DNA of 64,000 nt, from positions 6,076-70,075 of the forward strand of contig SZWC01006916.1 of assembly GCA_023375785.1 (NCBI GenBank), given 5' to 3'. Position 1 is the stretch's first letter; every line of letters starts with the position of its first letter. Both the position numbers and the translations under genes were made by a program. The DNA is from Penium margaritaceum (Eukaryota; Streptophyta; Zygnematophyceae; Desmidiales; Peniaceae). The notes beneath the pieces were generated by a model. That model did not search any database and had not been told where the DNA came from. It saw only the letters and a program-made list of their open reading frames with translations. This document shows, in pieces, positions 45,486-57,144 of this stretch.

Positions 45486-46763
45486 ATGTATAATGAGCTA
45501 AAGGCTCTTGACGACCATGCTGTGTATGAGCTAGTCGACCTACCACCAAGGCAGAAAGTCTTTGATGTGCGGCGGGTCTTCCAGCGCAAGTACAAACCCA
45601 ATGGTACACTGGACAAGTACAAGGCCCGTCTCATGGCCAAGGGGTTCTCCCAAGTCCCTAGAATCGACCTTAATGAAATATTTCTGCCAGTTGGCTGTTA
45701 CACTATAGCTCGAGCTTTGCTGAGCCTCGTCACTTAGCATGACTGGGAACGCAAGCAGATGGACGTCAACAATGCTTTCTTGTATGGACGGCTGGACAAG
45801 GAGATTTACATGGTTCAGCCCCCTAGGTTCTTCGATGGCACCCACAGAGCGTGGCGACTACAAAAGGTCCTCTATGGCCTCAAATAGCCATCCCGGTGCT
45901 GGAACCAGGAGATCACGTCCACACTTCAGAAACGCGGCTACCAACGTAGCTCTATTGAACCCTTTCTCTTTGTCACTCCTCTGTCGGTCCCTTTTGTCAC
46001 TGTCATTGTCTATGTGGATTACTTGCTGATAGCATCACCTAGCCAGGAGGTTGTGTGGTTGGTGAAGGCACTCCTCCAGTCCACATATAAGATGAAGGAA
46101 TCGAGGCCGGCTCATGCCTTCCTTGGCATGGAGTTGGAGCGAGACCACTCTCGCTGCGTACTCCACGTTCACCAGGCTGCCTATGTTCACAGCCCGGGGA
46201 AGCGCTTTGCCTCATTCCCTTAGACAGTGCCCACCGTGTCCACACCCATGATCCCTTCTGGGCAGATGCTGCTGAAGGCATTGGATATGTCAAAGCTGGG
46301 GGAGCCAGCTGACGTGACAAACTACCTACGCGTGATTGGCTCGCTCATGTACCAGGTGACAATGACCAGGACGGATGTTACCTTTGCCGTGAACTTCCTA
46401 AACTAGTTCTTGCAATGTCTGAGAGCACGGTATGTTGAGACTACATTGCCTGTCGTCAGATACGCTCTGTCCACTGCTCGCACTAGCCTCTGTTATAAGG
46501 CACAACCACAATGGTGGTTGAAGGATTCACAGAAAGTGACTGGGCCCATGATGCTGATGCTTGTAGTCAAAATGGCTACATCTTTCTTGTTGGCGGTACC
46601 GCAGTGTCGTGGAAGAGTAGTAAGCAGGAGCTACATGTATCCATTTGCTACATCTCTCTGTATTGTGACAATTAAAAGTACCAAGGCATTGCTGAGCACA
46701 ATGGCATGTACCACACTCGCACTAAGCATGTCAATGTTGAGCATCATTTTGTGCACAAGAGAG
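45486..46763 (+). pseudogene. Copia A reverse transcriptase and start of RNase H
   Basis: MYNELKALDDHAVYELVDLP opens a copia RT with YKARLMAKGFSQVP, KQMDVNNAFLYGRLDKEIYM and a YVDYLLIAS-type catalytic segment near 46,011. RNase H landmarks follow to about 46,763, where copia B begins. The remaining RNase H tail continues at 58,309-58,490. It is broken. Confidence 0.8.
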
Positions 46764-47412
46764 TAATGGATATGAGGGTGCCAGAAAGTGACAAAAACAG
46801 GTTAGTTGATAAAAATCATCTGAGATGAAAGTTGCATAGAGAATGTTTCTCAGGTTCTAACACACTTTACGGTGCTCAATTCGGAGTCTGTTTGAGTGAG
46901 ATATGGATTTCCAAAGTTTGGAGATCATGGGTCGGCTTCAATTGACGACCTGGGCACTTTCAGCTCAAAATGCAGAAAAAGTACTGAACAGGACGGCTAC
47001 GAGCGGCCATCAAGGTGAAAATATGCCTGGAGAACCTCCAAGAGACTTCAAGGAAGGAGAAGTCCATGATTATTGGCCGTGCAGGTCGCGTGAGACGTAA
47101 TTCTCATGTGTGACAAGGTGACTGTCGCTCATCCCGCTAGGCTAGGAGAGTGTACCAGAGGGTCAACTTTGACAGAGTGTATCTCAGTACTCCTTGGCCA
47201 AATGAGGCATATAAGGTATTTTTAGAAAGCTATGATAATGTAATTAATCACTGAAGAGTCCATACAGATATTTGCATTTCCTGCAAACCTACATTTGCTT
47301 CCGTAATTTATGTTTGTTCAACCTATAACTCCGTCTCACAAACAGTTGGTCCTGCCTAGGCGGCTCTTGGTGAGCCTGATCACCTCCCTGAGGGCTGCTC
47401 CAGTTTCCATCA
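46764..47412 (+). repeat. Copia B 5' LTR
   Basis: Pairs with 57,659-58,308. Shared blocks include ATATGGATTTCCAAAGTTTG, TGTGACAAGGTGACTG and GTTGGTCCTGCCTAGGCGGC. It contains a TATA-like CATATAAGG in both copies (47,208 and 58,104). Confidence 0.9.
47208..47216 (+). promoter_or_regulatory. Probable TATA element of the B LTR
   Basis: CATATAAGG, conserved at the same place in the 3' LTR (58,104-58,112), in an otherwise diverging LTR. Inferred promoter. Confidence 0.4.
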
Positions 47413-47509
47413 GTGGTACCAGAGCTTGAAGAAGGCTTTGCCTTATCCTTAAGGCATTCCTTGCACCCTGTTGTGTAAGAGAGTAGTTTGTGGGATGAAA
47501 GTTGCACTA

Positions 47510-48400
47510 CCATGGCGACATCCACTTCTGTGGTAGCCGGCGTCAACATCGCCAAGTTCAAAGGCAAAACCTTCTTCAACTAGAGTAACAACATGAAGAT
47601 GGTGCTGGTGGAGAAGGGAATCTGGAGTCATGTGAGTGAGGAGGAACCAGGTCAATCCTCTCTCTCACGTGTTGAGGCCCGTACTCACCGCGGTAGGCGT
47701 GACCACGCTCTCACCACCATCTACATCCACCTCGCCGAGCGGAAGCAACTCCTCGTCCGTGGCATCCTCACGCCAAAGGAGGTTGAGAAGAAGCTTGAGT
47801 CTACTTATACATCCAAGTCAATCCTCATGAACATGCAGCTACGTCTTCGCTTTCACACTGTGAAGATGGATGGAGTCCGGATCCATGATCGACTACATCA
47901 ACATGGTAAAGTCTCTCTCTGACCAGCTTTCTGCAATTGAGGACCCTGTCAAGGAACATGTTCTCATGCTAACCATCCTCTCTAGCCTTCCTAGCAGCTC
48001 CACTTGTCTCATTGTTGCCCTGGACCAGTGTGGAGACAAGCTCTCCCTCAACGATGTGGAAGAGAGCCTCCTGGTTGAGGAGGAGTGACGCAAGGGAGAG
48101 GAGGGTGGAAGCGGACTGGATGTTGCTCTCATCACCAACTCTGGTCATGGGGCTGGTGCTGTACCAACCAGGAGCAACGGCGGAGGAGGGAAGAAGAAGG
48201 GGAAATACCACTACCACAAGAAGCTGGGCCATTGGGCTCACAAATGCCGAAAGAAGAAGGGAGACTTTGTGGCTGGAGTGGGAGCGAAAACAACAGTCCT
48301 ACGCTTCTGCATACACAACAGATTGGGAGAGTGGATTTGTGACAACCATTTATCAACACCACCTTATTCTCTGTCAACATCTATGTGTTCGACAACACCG
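47510..48400 (+). pseudogene. Copia B gag and zinc knuckle
   Basis: Gag frames begin around 47,510 with VVAGVNIAKFKGK-type sequence and include LAERKQLLVRGILTPKEVEK, MIDYINMVKSLSDQLSAIED, VKEHVLMLTILSSLPSSSTC and LNDVEESLLVEEE, a classic UBN2 copia gag pattern. Near 48,200-48,260 a KLGHWAHKCRKKKG-type zinc knuckle follows. The fossil is distributed over more than one frame. Confidence 0.75.
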
Positions 48401-48488
48401 CCTTATTTTGGATCATTGAATCATGAGCCACGCGGTACATGACGTGTCACCGAGAGTGGTTTGTTTTCTACACCGCCATTGAACCTCG

Positions 48489-49637
48489 TTGGGTGTACAT
48501 GGAGGAAACCCATGTGCAAATGGCGTTTGGGAGGGTGAGATTGCGTTTTGTGCTTCCGTTGAGGACAAGCAGGTGGAAAGTTGTGTGAAAGGGGTGCTCC
48601 ATGTTCCGGTGCTGGCAGCTAACCTCCTCTCCATTTCTTCTCTCATCTCCGAAGGCATGCAGGTTCACTTTCGTAATGGTGGCTGCACCATGTGTGCCCA
48701 TGCAGGCTGTGTGCTTACAAAAGTGGACAAGGAGGACCATCTTTACCGCCTCTATGTGGCATCGGAGAAGGAAGCGGACTCATCGTTGGCGGCGAGGGAG
48801 GGAAAACACGACATCCGCCTGTGGCACCGCCAGTTTGGTCACCTCGGCTTTGGCGCAATCATCTTCATACAGCAGATGGTCCGTGGCCTGGAGCTCAAGG
48901 GGGTAAAGCGGCTAAGTGCATTGGCTTGTGAGAGCTGTATTGAAGGGAAACATGCCTGTTCTCCTTTCATGGAGGAAGGAAAGGGGACGGCTGAGCTTCT
49001 CTCACTTGTCCACTCTGATTTGTGCAGTCCCATGCCATCTAAGTCCTTGTCCGGCAAGTTGTAGTTCGTCATGTTTATTGATGACAAACCGAGGAAGATG
49101 TGGGTGTCCTTTTTGACTCAAAAGGATGAGTGCTTTGATGCTTTCAAGGTATGGATTGCTGCTGCATAGAATGAGAGTGGGAGGCGGTTGAAGGTGCTTC
49201 ACATCGACGGTGGAGGAGAGTATCTCTCCAACGATTTCCACAACTTCCTCAAGCGTCACGGGATCAGGCACGAAGTCACCCCACCTGGAACACCGCAGCT
49301 GAACGGCGTGGCTGAACTCGCGAACAGCATGCTCATGGATCATGTTCGCAGCATGCTCCAAGATGTGGAGGTCCCACCAACCTTTTGGATGGAAGATATC
49401 AAGACTCCCGTGTACCTCAAAAACCGGAGTCCCACGCGCGCCGGTCTGCTGATGACAACAGTGACACATCTGAAAGTCTTCTGGTGTGGCAAATTCATAC
49501 ACATGCCTTCTGGCTGCCGTAACAAGCTGGACGCCAAGTCAATGAAGGCAGCCTTCCTTGGCTACGATACCATGGGATGCCGCCTCTATAACCTCGCTGC
49601 TTGGAACTTCATCCGTAGCCATGACGTGGACTTTTAA
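48489..49637 (+). pseudogene. Copia B protease end and integrase
   Basis: 48,489-49,064 carries VEDKQVESCVKGVLHVPVLA and NLLSISSLISEG (protease tail), then KHDIRLWHRQFGHLGFGAII and ACESCIEGKHACSPF (GAG-pre-integrase, zinc-binding) and LLSLVHSDLCSPMPSKSLSG (core start). 49,188-49,637 has VLHIDGGGEYLSNDFHNFLK, HEVTPPGTPQLNGVAELANS and HLKVFWCGKFIHMP, ending FLGYDTMGCRLYNLAAWNFI. This is a well-recognised copia integrase with few breaks. Confidence 0.85.
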
Positions 49638-49937
49638 GTGGACGTGAAGGGCTGGAATTGGAGCCCTATGTCTGCAGTTCCACTTGCTCCCGCACTTGTA
49701 CCTGAAGTGGGAGGAAAACCGGTAGCATAAGAGGACGGTACGGAAGATGGTAGTGATAGCGGCAATGACAAGGAGGTGGAGGGAGCTGAGAAGGAGAAGG
49801 AGTCAGCAACCGAACCTGATGAGGAGGAGCAGCAAAGCAACGTATAGCAGCTGCCACGATGGTCCGCAAGCATCAACAAAGGTGTAATGGACAGTGGGGA
49901 GCAGCTACGGTGGTCTGAGAGGCTCACAAAGAAGTAG

Positions 49938-51106
49938 ATGCAACAAGGGGCGCGGCTGAACCTGTGCATTATTCCACCAACAACAGAGCCATCTGACCTC
50001 AAAATCCTCTTCCTCACCACCACCGATGACCCAGCCACCTTCACCGAAGCCATGCGTAGCGCCGAGGTGGCAGATTGGCATGTCACAGCAAACGAGGAGT
50101 ATGGTACGCTCATGAATAACGACATCTGGACCCTCGAGGAAGCTCCACATGGCAGCCGGGTGATCGGGTGCCGGTGGATCTTTAGACGCAAGCGTGGTGC
50201 AGATGGTAAGGTACTCAGGTACAAAGCATAGCTGGTTGCAAAGGGGTGCGTACAGACTGAGGGTGTGGATTACAATGAGATATTAACATCTATCTCAAAC
50301 TTCCCATCCATCCGAGCGATCCTTGCTCTTGTTGCTGCTATGGACTCGGAGGTATACCAAATGGATGTGACATGTGTATTTCTGAATGGTGACCTCGAGG
50401 TGGATTTGTACATGGAGCAGTCAGAGGGGTATGTGGAGGGAAATGAGGATTTGATGTGCAAGCTTGTGAAGGTCCTCTGCGACCTAAAGCAAGCACCGCG
50501 AGCATGGTACCACAAGATGGATAAGCAACTGGCTGGGCTTGGTTTTGTGTGCAGTAAAATCAACCATGCAGTCTATGGGCGCATGCAAGAGGCAAGCGAG
50601 GTCATCATCTTGCTCTATGTTGATGATCTGCTCATTGCATCTGACTCCAAGTCTCTTTTGGAAGATGTGAAGAAGTTCCTTTCTGCCAGGTTTGACATGA
50701 AATACATGGGAGAGCTCAATTACTACCTTGGCCTTCAGGTCAAGAGAGACTGGCAGTAGCAGACTTAGGAGTTGTTGTAGAACTCGTACGTGAGCGGCAT
50801 TGTCAAGTGTTTCAACATGGCATGAACACGCAAAGCCGCAACACCACTGGAAGTGGGAGCAAAGCTGATCATGATGCAAAATCCCCATGGCATGTAAAAG
50901 AGTAACCGCATGGAAGCATTGCCGTAACAAGCAACAGTTGGGATTTTGATATATGCAGCAGTCGGCACACGCCTTGATATCAACCAAGCAGTGGGAGTGC
51001 TCAGCAAGTCCTACGTGAATCCGGACGCACCGCATTGGGAGGCGGTTCAGCGTGTGCTGTGCTACCTCAATAGCAGCAGCAACCTTTGCCTCACCTTCAA
51101 TGAGAA
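49938..51106 (+). pseudogene. Copia B reverse transcriptase and start of RNase H
   Basis: RT landmarks: VADWHVTANEEYGTLMNNDI, GCRWIFRRKRGADGKVLRYK, YNEILTSISNFPSIRAILAL, YQMDVTCVFLNGDLEVDLYM, VKVLCDLKQAPRAWYHKMDK and the catalytic LLYVDDLLIAS near 50,615. After it come GELNYYLGLQVKRDWQ and, at 50,946-51,106, TRLDINQAVGVLSKSY (RNase H connection). Copia C begins at 51,112. Confidence 0.88.
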
Positions 51107-51111
51107 CAACC

Positions 51112-51758
51112 TATCAATGCGCCGGATAGCAACGGTCTAGAAAACAGGTCCCGACATGGGAGGCCGCCAACCACTCTTGTAATTTCAACCAAGATAACAT
51201 ATCACCCTTGAACGGGGGATCCACAGTTTAGGTTCGTTTAGTTTGCAACCTCATGAAGTCTGAATGAAGGTCTTTAGTGTCTACCCTTGGTTGGACACTC
51301 TGTGAGGAGTCTCAAAGGCAATAACTGTAAATAGATGCATGCAGGGTACATGCTTTTGTACTTGTAGAGCTTTGCTTATGCTTCTGTTTGCAGTGGCTCC
51401 ACAGGAGCCAACCTCAGCCTACAGTCCTACTTGGCGCGTCCTAAGACCGCCAGATGCCATCCTCAAGGCAAGATCTAGTAAGCTTCCTAGAAGCTTCCTA
51501 TCCCATTCTGGGCCACAAAGAAAAATGCAGCCATCACGGGGTTTGAGCCCGCGACCCATGAGCTCCGGCGCCTGTCCCAACTACGCCACAATGTTGTGTT
51601 TCCTATGATGATCTCCAGGGGACATACCCATTATGGGTAGTGCATTCCTGGCCTATCTTAGAACAGACCAAGGGGACATACTCCATAGAGCAGTTCATGC
51701 CTTTTCTTTCCGCGCAACCAGCCAGCCAGCCAGTGGACAAGGTGCATTCCATTCAACA
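51112..51758 (-). repeat. Copia C 3' LTR
   Basis: Partner of 56,493-57,139, of equal length. Both contain a tRNA-like module (see 51,535-51,597). Confidence 0.92.
51535..51597 (-). repeat. tRNA-like module in copia C LTR
   Basis: On the minus strand TGGCGTAGTTGG fits the pol III A box and GGCTCAAACCC the B box (one base off consensus), about 26 bases apart, with CTCAT between as in elongator tRNA-Met. The same module is in the other LTR (56,908-56,970), so it was there when the element inserted. Confidence 0.6.
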
Positions 51759-51819
51759 AATCTCTCCCTTACACCTCTATCCATCTGTCCCTCACTGAAC
51801 TCCATCGATGCCTTTGGGC

Positions 51820-52911
51820 TCATCCTTCCTCTGCTGCACTCCTCATGTCAAATCCACAAATTCCTGCATAGTACAAGTCGCTCTCCAACGGCTTGGTCAT
51901 GCAGTCAGCAAGCATGCTCTTGGTTCCGCAGTACTGCAAGTCCACCACGTTCTTCATGACCAGGTCACGTGAGTAGTGGTAACGTATGTTGATATGCTTT
52001 GTTTGCCAGGAGATGATCACATCTTCAGACATCGAGATGGAGCTCATGTTTTCCATGTGTACGACCGTGGCGTACTTCTGTGGCACTGTCATTTCGCCAA
52101 GTAGGCTACGCAGCCATTGAGTCTCCTTGCACAACTGAGACAGAGCACCGTATGCTACCTCAGCCGTTGACCTGGAAACACAATCCTACTTCCCTCTGGC
52201 CCATGAGATGGCAGTGCCATTCAAGATGCACACGTATCCTGAGGTGGATTTCCGGTCGTCAAGATTTCTGCCCTAGTTGGCGTCGGTGTAGCACTTAAGG
52301 CAAAGGGGGTCCATTCCTTCTTGGCCTCCAAGGACGAGGCCCATGTGGCGTGTCTTCTATAGGTAGCACACAATGCGCTTGAATTTCTGCCAATGCTGTC
52401 GCCTTGGGTTAGCCACGAACTGGCTCACTTGTCCCACAACATAGCAGATGTCCGGACGAGTACCTACTATGGCGTACATGATGCTACCCACAGCGGACTG
52501 GTAGGGGATGTCTTTCTTCTCCCTTTGTTTTGCTTCATTGCTTGGCGACATTGAGGCATTCTGTTTTGCATCGGTTGTTATTAGGATACCAACAGATGTG
52601 CAGTCTTCCATGTGATAGTACTTTAGTACCTCACCGATGTATTTGGTTTGGTTGAGTTTGATGGTACCTGATGCTTGGTTGTGGTGGATGGTGATCCCGA
52701 GGTAGTACTCGAGAGGACCCATGTCCTTCATTTTCAACCTCTTGCTGAGGTTAGACTTTAGCTCATCCAGCAGCTCGACCGAAGAAGAGCAGATGATCAG
52801 ATCATCCACATATAGTGCAACGAGTATCAGCCCACTCCCATCATCGCGCACGTACATGCTCGGGTCCTTTTGGCAATGCGCGAAGGAGAGACCGTTCATG
52901 AAACCGTCCAT
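51820..52911 (-). pseudogene. Copia C RNase H and distal RT
   Basis: 52,357-52,911 holds the RT palm, with DGSGLILVALYVDDLIICSS (catalytic YVDD), LKMKDMGPLEYYLGITIHHN and YQSAVGSIMYAIVGTRPDIC. 51,820-52,134 is the RNase H tail: ETQWLRSLLGEMTVPQ, QTKHINIRYHYSRDLVMKNV and KSMLADCMTKPLESD. Typical copia C-terminus. It is a fossil. Confidence 0.88.
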
Positions 52912-52935
52912 CTCTTAGTACCATATCCTTGGGGC

Positions 52936-53673
52936 CTATTTCATCCCGTAGAGCTCTTTCACCAACTTGCACACCTTGCCCTTGAGAGCTTTGACTCCTT
53001 CGGGAACCTCCATCAGCACTTCCTTGTCGAGCTTCCCATAAATGAAAGTATTCTTGACGTCCATCTGGCGTATCTCCAGGTTCTTTACGGCTGCAATGGC
53101 AAGGAGAGAACGGATGGAGGCAAAGGTCATGACGGGCACGAACGTCTTGTCGTACTCAGAGCCCGGGCATTGAGAAAACCCCTTTGCCACTACCCTCGCC
53201 TTGAACTTTTTTGTTTTGCCTTTTTGCTTATTCTTTTCTTGGAGGACCCACTTGGATCCCACCACGTGGGCCTTGTCGGGTCTATCCACCAGAACCCACG
53301 TGCCGTTCTTGGCAATGGACGCAAGCTTGCTGTCCAATATCCCCTTCCACTTGGCCGCATCTGGGTCATTCATCGCCTCCGCCACTGTGGATGGCTCTCC
53401 CTGAGCCATGCACGACCAGCTAAGGCCAGTCCAATCGTTCTCATACCGCAAAGGTGCTTTCTTTGGTCGTGAACTGCGCCGGGGTGCTTGTGCGACTTCC
53501 TGTTTTGGTATTGGTGCTACCACAGGTGGTGGTGTTTTGTCGTCGTCGTCGTTAGAAGAGTCGTCAGACTGCAAGTCAGAATCGAAAGTCCTAGACGCCT
53601 CGTTATCTGCATCCATGTCAGATGCTGCATCATCCTGCGTAGCTACTCTCCCATTCCCACCACCTACTGGCAA
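52936..53673 (-). pseudogene. Copia C reverse transcriptase (proximal)
   Basis: A 245-codon open frame. An acidic linker rich in Asp and Glu leads to RRSSRPKKAPLRYEND, then MNDPDAAKWKGILDSKLASI, WVLVDRPDKAHVVGSKWVLQ, FKARVVAKGFSQCPGSEYDK, TFVPVMTFASIRSLLAIAAV, RQMDVKNTFIYGKLDKEVLM and CKLVKELYGMK. This is the fingers and palm part of RVT_2. Confidence 0.9.
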
Positions 53674-53679
53674 AGCGAT

Positions 53680-54807
53680 TCAGGTGTTGGGTGCTTGGTC
53701 TCCGGACTCAAACAACACTGTCCACTCTCCCGCCTTGGGAGTGAGGATCGGGTCCAGCAGCTCTCCCTTTCCAAGGGTGTGTTTGTCAAACTCAATGTCA
53801 GGACTCCTCACGAGCTTGCTTGCTGCCTGGTCCCAAAGCTGATAGGTTTTGTGTGATGTGTCGTACCCAACCATGACGCACTTTTTGGAACGTGCGTCCA
53901 GCTTGCCTCCACCTTCTCCCGACTGTATATTCACCCATGCAGTTGACCCAAACACCTTCAGATGAGAGGCGTTGGGTTTCTTTCCCAACCATGCTTCTTG
54001 TGGGATCTTCAACTGCTTGTCCTGCTCCTTTCCATGCTTCTACAAGGCGGTTGTTGGTGTGAGGTTCAAGAGGTAGTAAGCCGTTGTTGCAGCTTCAGAC
54101 CAAAAGCGAGGTAGGAGCTTGGCGTCGGAGAGCATGCTTCGCACCATGCCGAGTATAGTCTGGTTCATCCTCTTGAAATGCGATTGCTTTGGGGGTTGTA
54201 AGGGGTGGTTTTCTCGTGGCGGATGCGATGATGCTTGAGTCAAGGCTTGCATGCCTCATAATCACCCCCATTATCACTTCGGAGTGTCTTCACCTTCTTG
54301 GATGTTTACCGCTCTACCATGTCGACGAACTCCAGGCTTCTCCTTGACCTCTCCCTTTGTTTTGAGGAAGTAGATCCACAATTTGCGGCTGTGGTTATCA
54401 ATGAAGGTCAGGAATTACTTGCTTCCTCCATTAGACGTCGTGAAAAAGTGTCCATACACGTCATCGTGGATCAGGTCTAAGACATTCTTTGCTCGTTGAC
54501 CTCCTCTCCCAAACGACTTCTTCTTTTCCTTTGCTTGGAGGCATGGTTCACACCACGTACACCCTTCTCCATGCTTCATGGTGCACCCTCCCATTCCGCG
54601 GACTACCTCTTGCTCCTGCATCTTCTGCAGTGTGCTGTTGGCCATGTGGCCAAATTGTCGGTCCCACAGCTTAGCGTCAGTGTCCTTGGTTGATGTGGCG
54701 GCCGCAGCGGTCATCGTCGGTGCATCCTTTGGCTTCAGTGCCGCTGTCTTGGTGGCCACATGCCAGTCCCTCATCCGACACCTTGGTGACTTTGGTTTGA
54801 AGCACAT
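53680..54807 (-). pseudogene. Copia C integrase
   Basis: Right to left: LWDRQFGHMANSTLQKMQEQ and CEPCLQAKEKKKSFGRG (zinc-binding pre-integrase region, 54,415-54,807), VLDLIHDDVYGHFFTTSNGG (core start), FKRMNQTILGMVRSMLSDAK with RFWSEAATTAYYLLNLTPTT (54,040-54,252), and IPQEAWLGKKPNASHLKVFG with MVGYDTSHKTYQLWD (53,680-54,012). Classic copia integrase order. It is a fossil with several breaks. Confidence 0.85.
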
Positions 54808-55028
54808 AGAGGCCGTTGAATCTTGGAACTTGAAGCATGAGGTTGTCTTAGTTGTAATTTCTTTATGTCCTCATTTTTTTAGGGCCACGGCTTCCTTGTT
54901 GATGAACACCACTGTCATGTTGTTGTCAGTGATTTCTGAGACTGACAGCATGTTTGCTGTGAAGGAGGGCATGTACACCACCTTTTGAAGATTTTCCTCC
55001 TTCTCGGCACCGTTCACGTTGAACGTGA

Positions 55029-56143
55029 TCACCTTGTCCCCTTTGCCCATGGCTTGACGACGCCACCATTTTCACACTTGATGCGCATGTCAGATTTGGC
55101 CATGGTGAAAAATCCATCCTTCTCCTTTGAGGAGTGGTGGTTGGTGCCCGAGTCAAGGGTGAATGCCCCTGGCATAAGGAGCGTTGTCCCCTTCATGGTC
55201 AACCCAACAGCCATCATGTTGGTAAGCTCCTTCTTCTCCTTCCCACCTTTGTTCCCGCCTTCCTTCCTAGGACTACGGCAGTCTCTAGCCCAATGCCCAG
55301 TCTTGCCACAGCTGTGACAGTTGCCGGCTTCTTGGAACTCTTCCCGCCACCATTGTCTTTCCCTCCACCGCCACCGCTTCCGTTGTTGCCTTGACTGGAG
55401 CACGAGCTTGTACCTTGTCCACCGAAGTGAGAGGCGTAGGCTGAAATGTTTACCTCACTGCCACTGCATCGCATGGACTCGTTGCGGACGTGTTCAACGA
55501 CAGCCTCATACGTCAGATCTGCCTCCTTCCAGTTGCCAAATACGGTGATCAAGGACCCCCAGCTTTCCGGCAGCGCCATCAGAAGGATCATGGCACGCAT
55601 GTTGGGGTCGAGATTCCATTCCATTTGCTGGACCTCTTGTAGCACGTTGTCAGACATCTGCAGAAATGCGGATATCGATTCTCCTTCACTCACCCTCATC
55701 GACATCAACCTTTGGAAGATGAAGAGTTGGTTTTCTAGGGCGTTTGATTGATGCATGCGTGAGAGTTTTGCATAGGCCTCGACAGCTGACGTGCATCCTG
55801 TGATGTGCGAGTGTTGAGTCTCATTGATGGACGTCACAGGTATGGCGAGAGCCATGTTGTTCTTTGTTTTCCATGCTGCAAGGTCAGCCGCATGCGTGGT
55901 CACTGTCACATTGGCAAGTGTTGTCTTGTTCCCTTTTAGGATGTCGAGGTAGCCACGCATGTTCATGACAATCTCAAACTGCCATTTCCACAAGGAAAAG
56001 CTTGTCCCCGTGAATTCGGACATACCCTCCTCAAGGCGGGCTTGAGTCGGATCCTTCAATTTTTTGCGGTTGCTCGTCTTCTCTGCTTCACTGCTATTCT
56101 GCTTTGTCGAGGCCAATGAGGCTGATGAGGCTACTGACTGCAA
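55029..56143 (-). pseudogene. Copia C gag, zinc knuckle and protease
   Basis: Gag (55,214-56,143, about 309 codons) has FSLWKWQFEIVMNMRGYLDI, YAKLSRMHQSNALENQLFIF, MILLMALPESWGSLITVFGN and LTYEAVVEHVRNESMR, closely like copia K. The overlapping frame 55,029-55,403 holds the zinc knuckle NCHSCGKTGHWARDCRSPRK and the protease active site GAFTLDSGTNHHSSKEKD. Start taken at the first Met of the gag frame. Confidence 0.9.
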
Positions 56144-56475
56144 CCGTTGTCAAAGGTGCAGTTGGTTCCGTTGCATATCCCTCCTACCGATGATCGCCTA
56201 AGACGATGGTGCAGTCGTGAGGAAAATGGACTCGGGGTCGTACCACCTTCTAAAGGAGTAGAGCTTTATCCCATTGGGGCTCGAGGGTCTTGTCCAACAT
56301 AGACAGAGCTATTCCTCGTCTCCTAGTCTGCCACGTGCACGCACTCTACCTGAAGAAGCCGATGGAGCCGATGGAGCAGATTGGAGCCGTCCGATCTTTG
56401 TGTCCCAGTTGTGCCTGTGTGCCCTACAAGACCACGTGCGATTCGGTCTTGAAAGCGTGCCTTAAAACCAGAAGT

Positions 56476-56490
56476 GTGGACCCATAATCC
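56476..56490 (-). promoter_or_regulatory. Copia C primer-binding site (half-tRNA iMet type)
   Basis: In element sense GGATTATGGGTCCAC follows the LTR end GACAAA. It matches the complement of the initiator tRNA-Met anticodon arm with two differences, and is the same type as in copia K. Confidence 0.65.
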
Positions 56491-56492
56491 TT

Positions 56493-57139
56493 TGTCAATG
56501 CGCCAGAGAGCAACATTCTAGAAAATGGGCCCCGACATGGGAGGCCGCCAACGACTCTTGGTATTTCAACCAAGATCAAATATCACCCTCGAACGAGGGA
56601 TCCACACTTTAGGTTCGTTTAGTTTGTAACCTCACGAAGTCTGCATGAAGGTCTTTAGTGTCTACCCTTAGTTAGACACTCTGTGAGGAGTCTCAAAGCC
56701 AAGAAGTATGAATGGATGCATGCAGGGTACAGACTTTTGTTCTTACACAGCTTTGCTAGTGCTTCTGCTTGTAGTGGCTCCACAAGAGCCAACCTTAGCC
56801 TACAGTCCTACTTGGCGCGTCCTAAGACCGCCAAGTGTCATCCTCAAGGCAGGCTCTAGTGAGCTTCCTAGAAGCTTCCTATCCCATTCTGGGTCATAAA
56901 GAAAAATGCAGCCATCGTGGGGTTTGAGTCCGCGACCCATGAGCTCCGGCGCCTGTTCCAACTAGGCCACAATGTTGTGTTTCCTATGATGATCTCCAGG
57001 GGACATAACCATTATGGGCAGTGTATTCATGGCCTATCTCAAAACAGACGAAAGGGACATACTCCATAGAGCAGTGCATGCCTTGTCTTTCTGTGCAACC
57101 AGCAAGCTAGCCAGTGGACAAGGTGCATACCATTCAACA
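56493..57139 (-). repeat. Copia C 5' LTR
   Basis: 647 bp, pairs with 51,112-51,758. Its outer edge is followed by the target duplication CAACC. Confidence 0.92.
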
Positions 57140-57144
57140 CAACC

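Larger units (their letters stand above)
51107..57144 (-). mobile_element. Ty1/copia element C, full length, nested in B
   Basis: A complete minus-strand element. The LTRs are 51,112-51,758 and 56,493-57,139 (647 bp each; element sense TGTTGAATGG...CATTGACA). The target duplication CAACC is exact on both sides (51,107-51,111 and 57,140-57,144). A half-tRNA-type primer site (56,476-56,490) and a purine tract (AAGGGAGAGATT, 51,759-51,771) are present. By eye the LTRs differ at about 10% of positions, so it is old but younger than its host B. Gag to RNase H are all recognisable, with several breaks. Confidence 0.93.

Noticed and set aside
51107-57144. Two separate solo LTRs on either side of an unrelated copia
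   Set aside because: Equal 647-bp lengths, matching ends, primer site, purine tract and exact CAACC duplications show one element.
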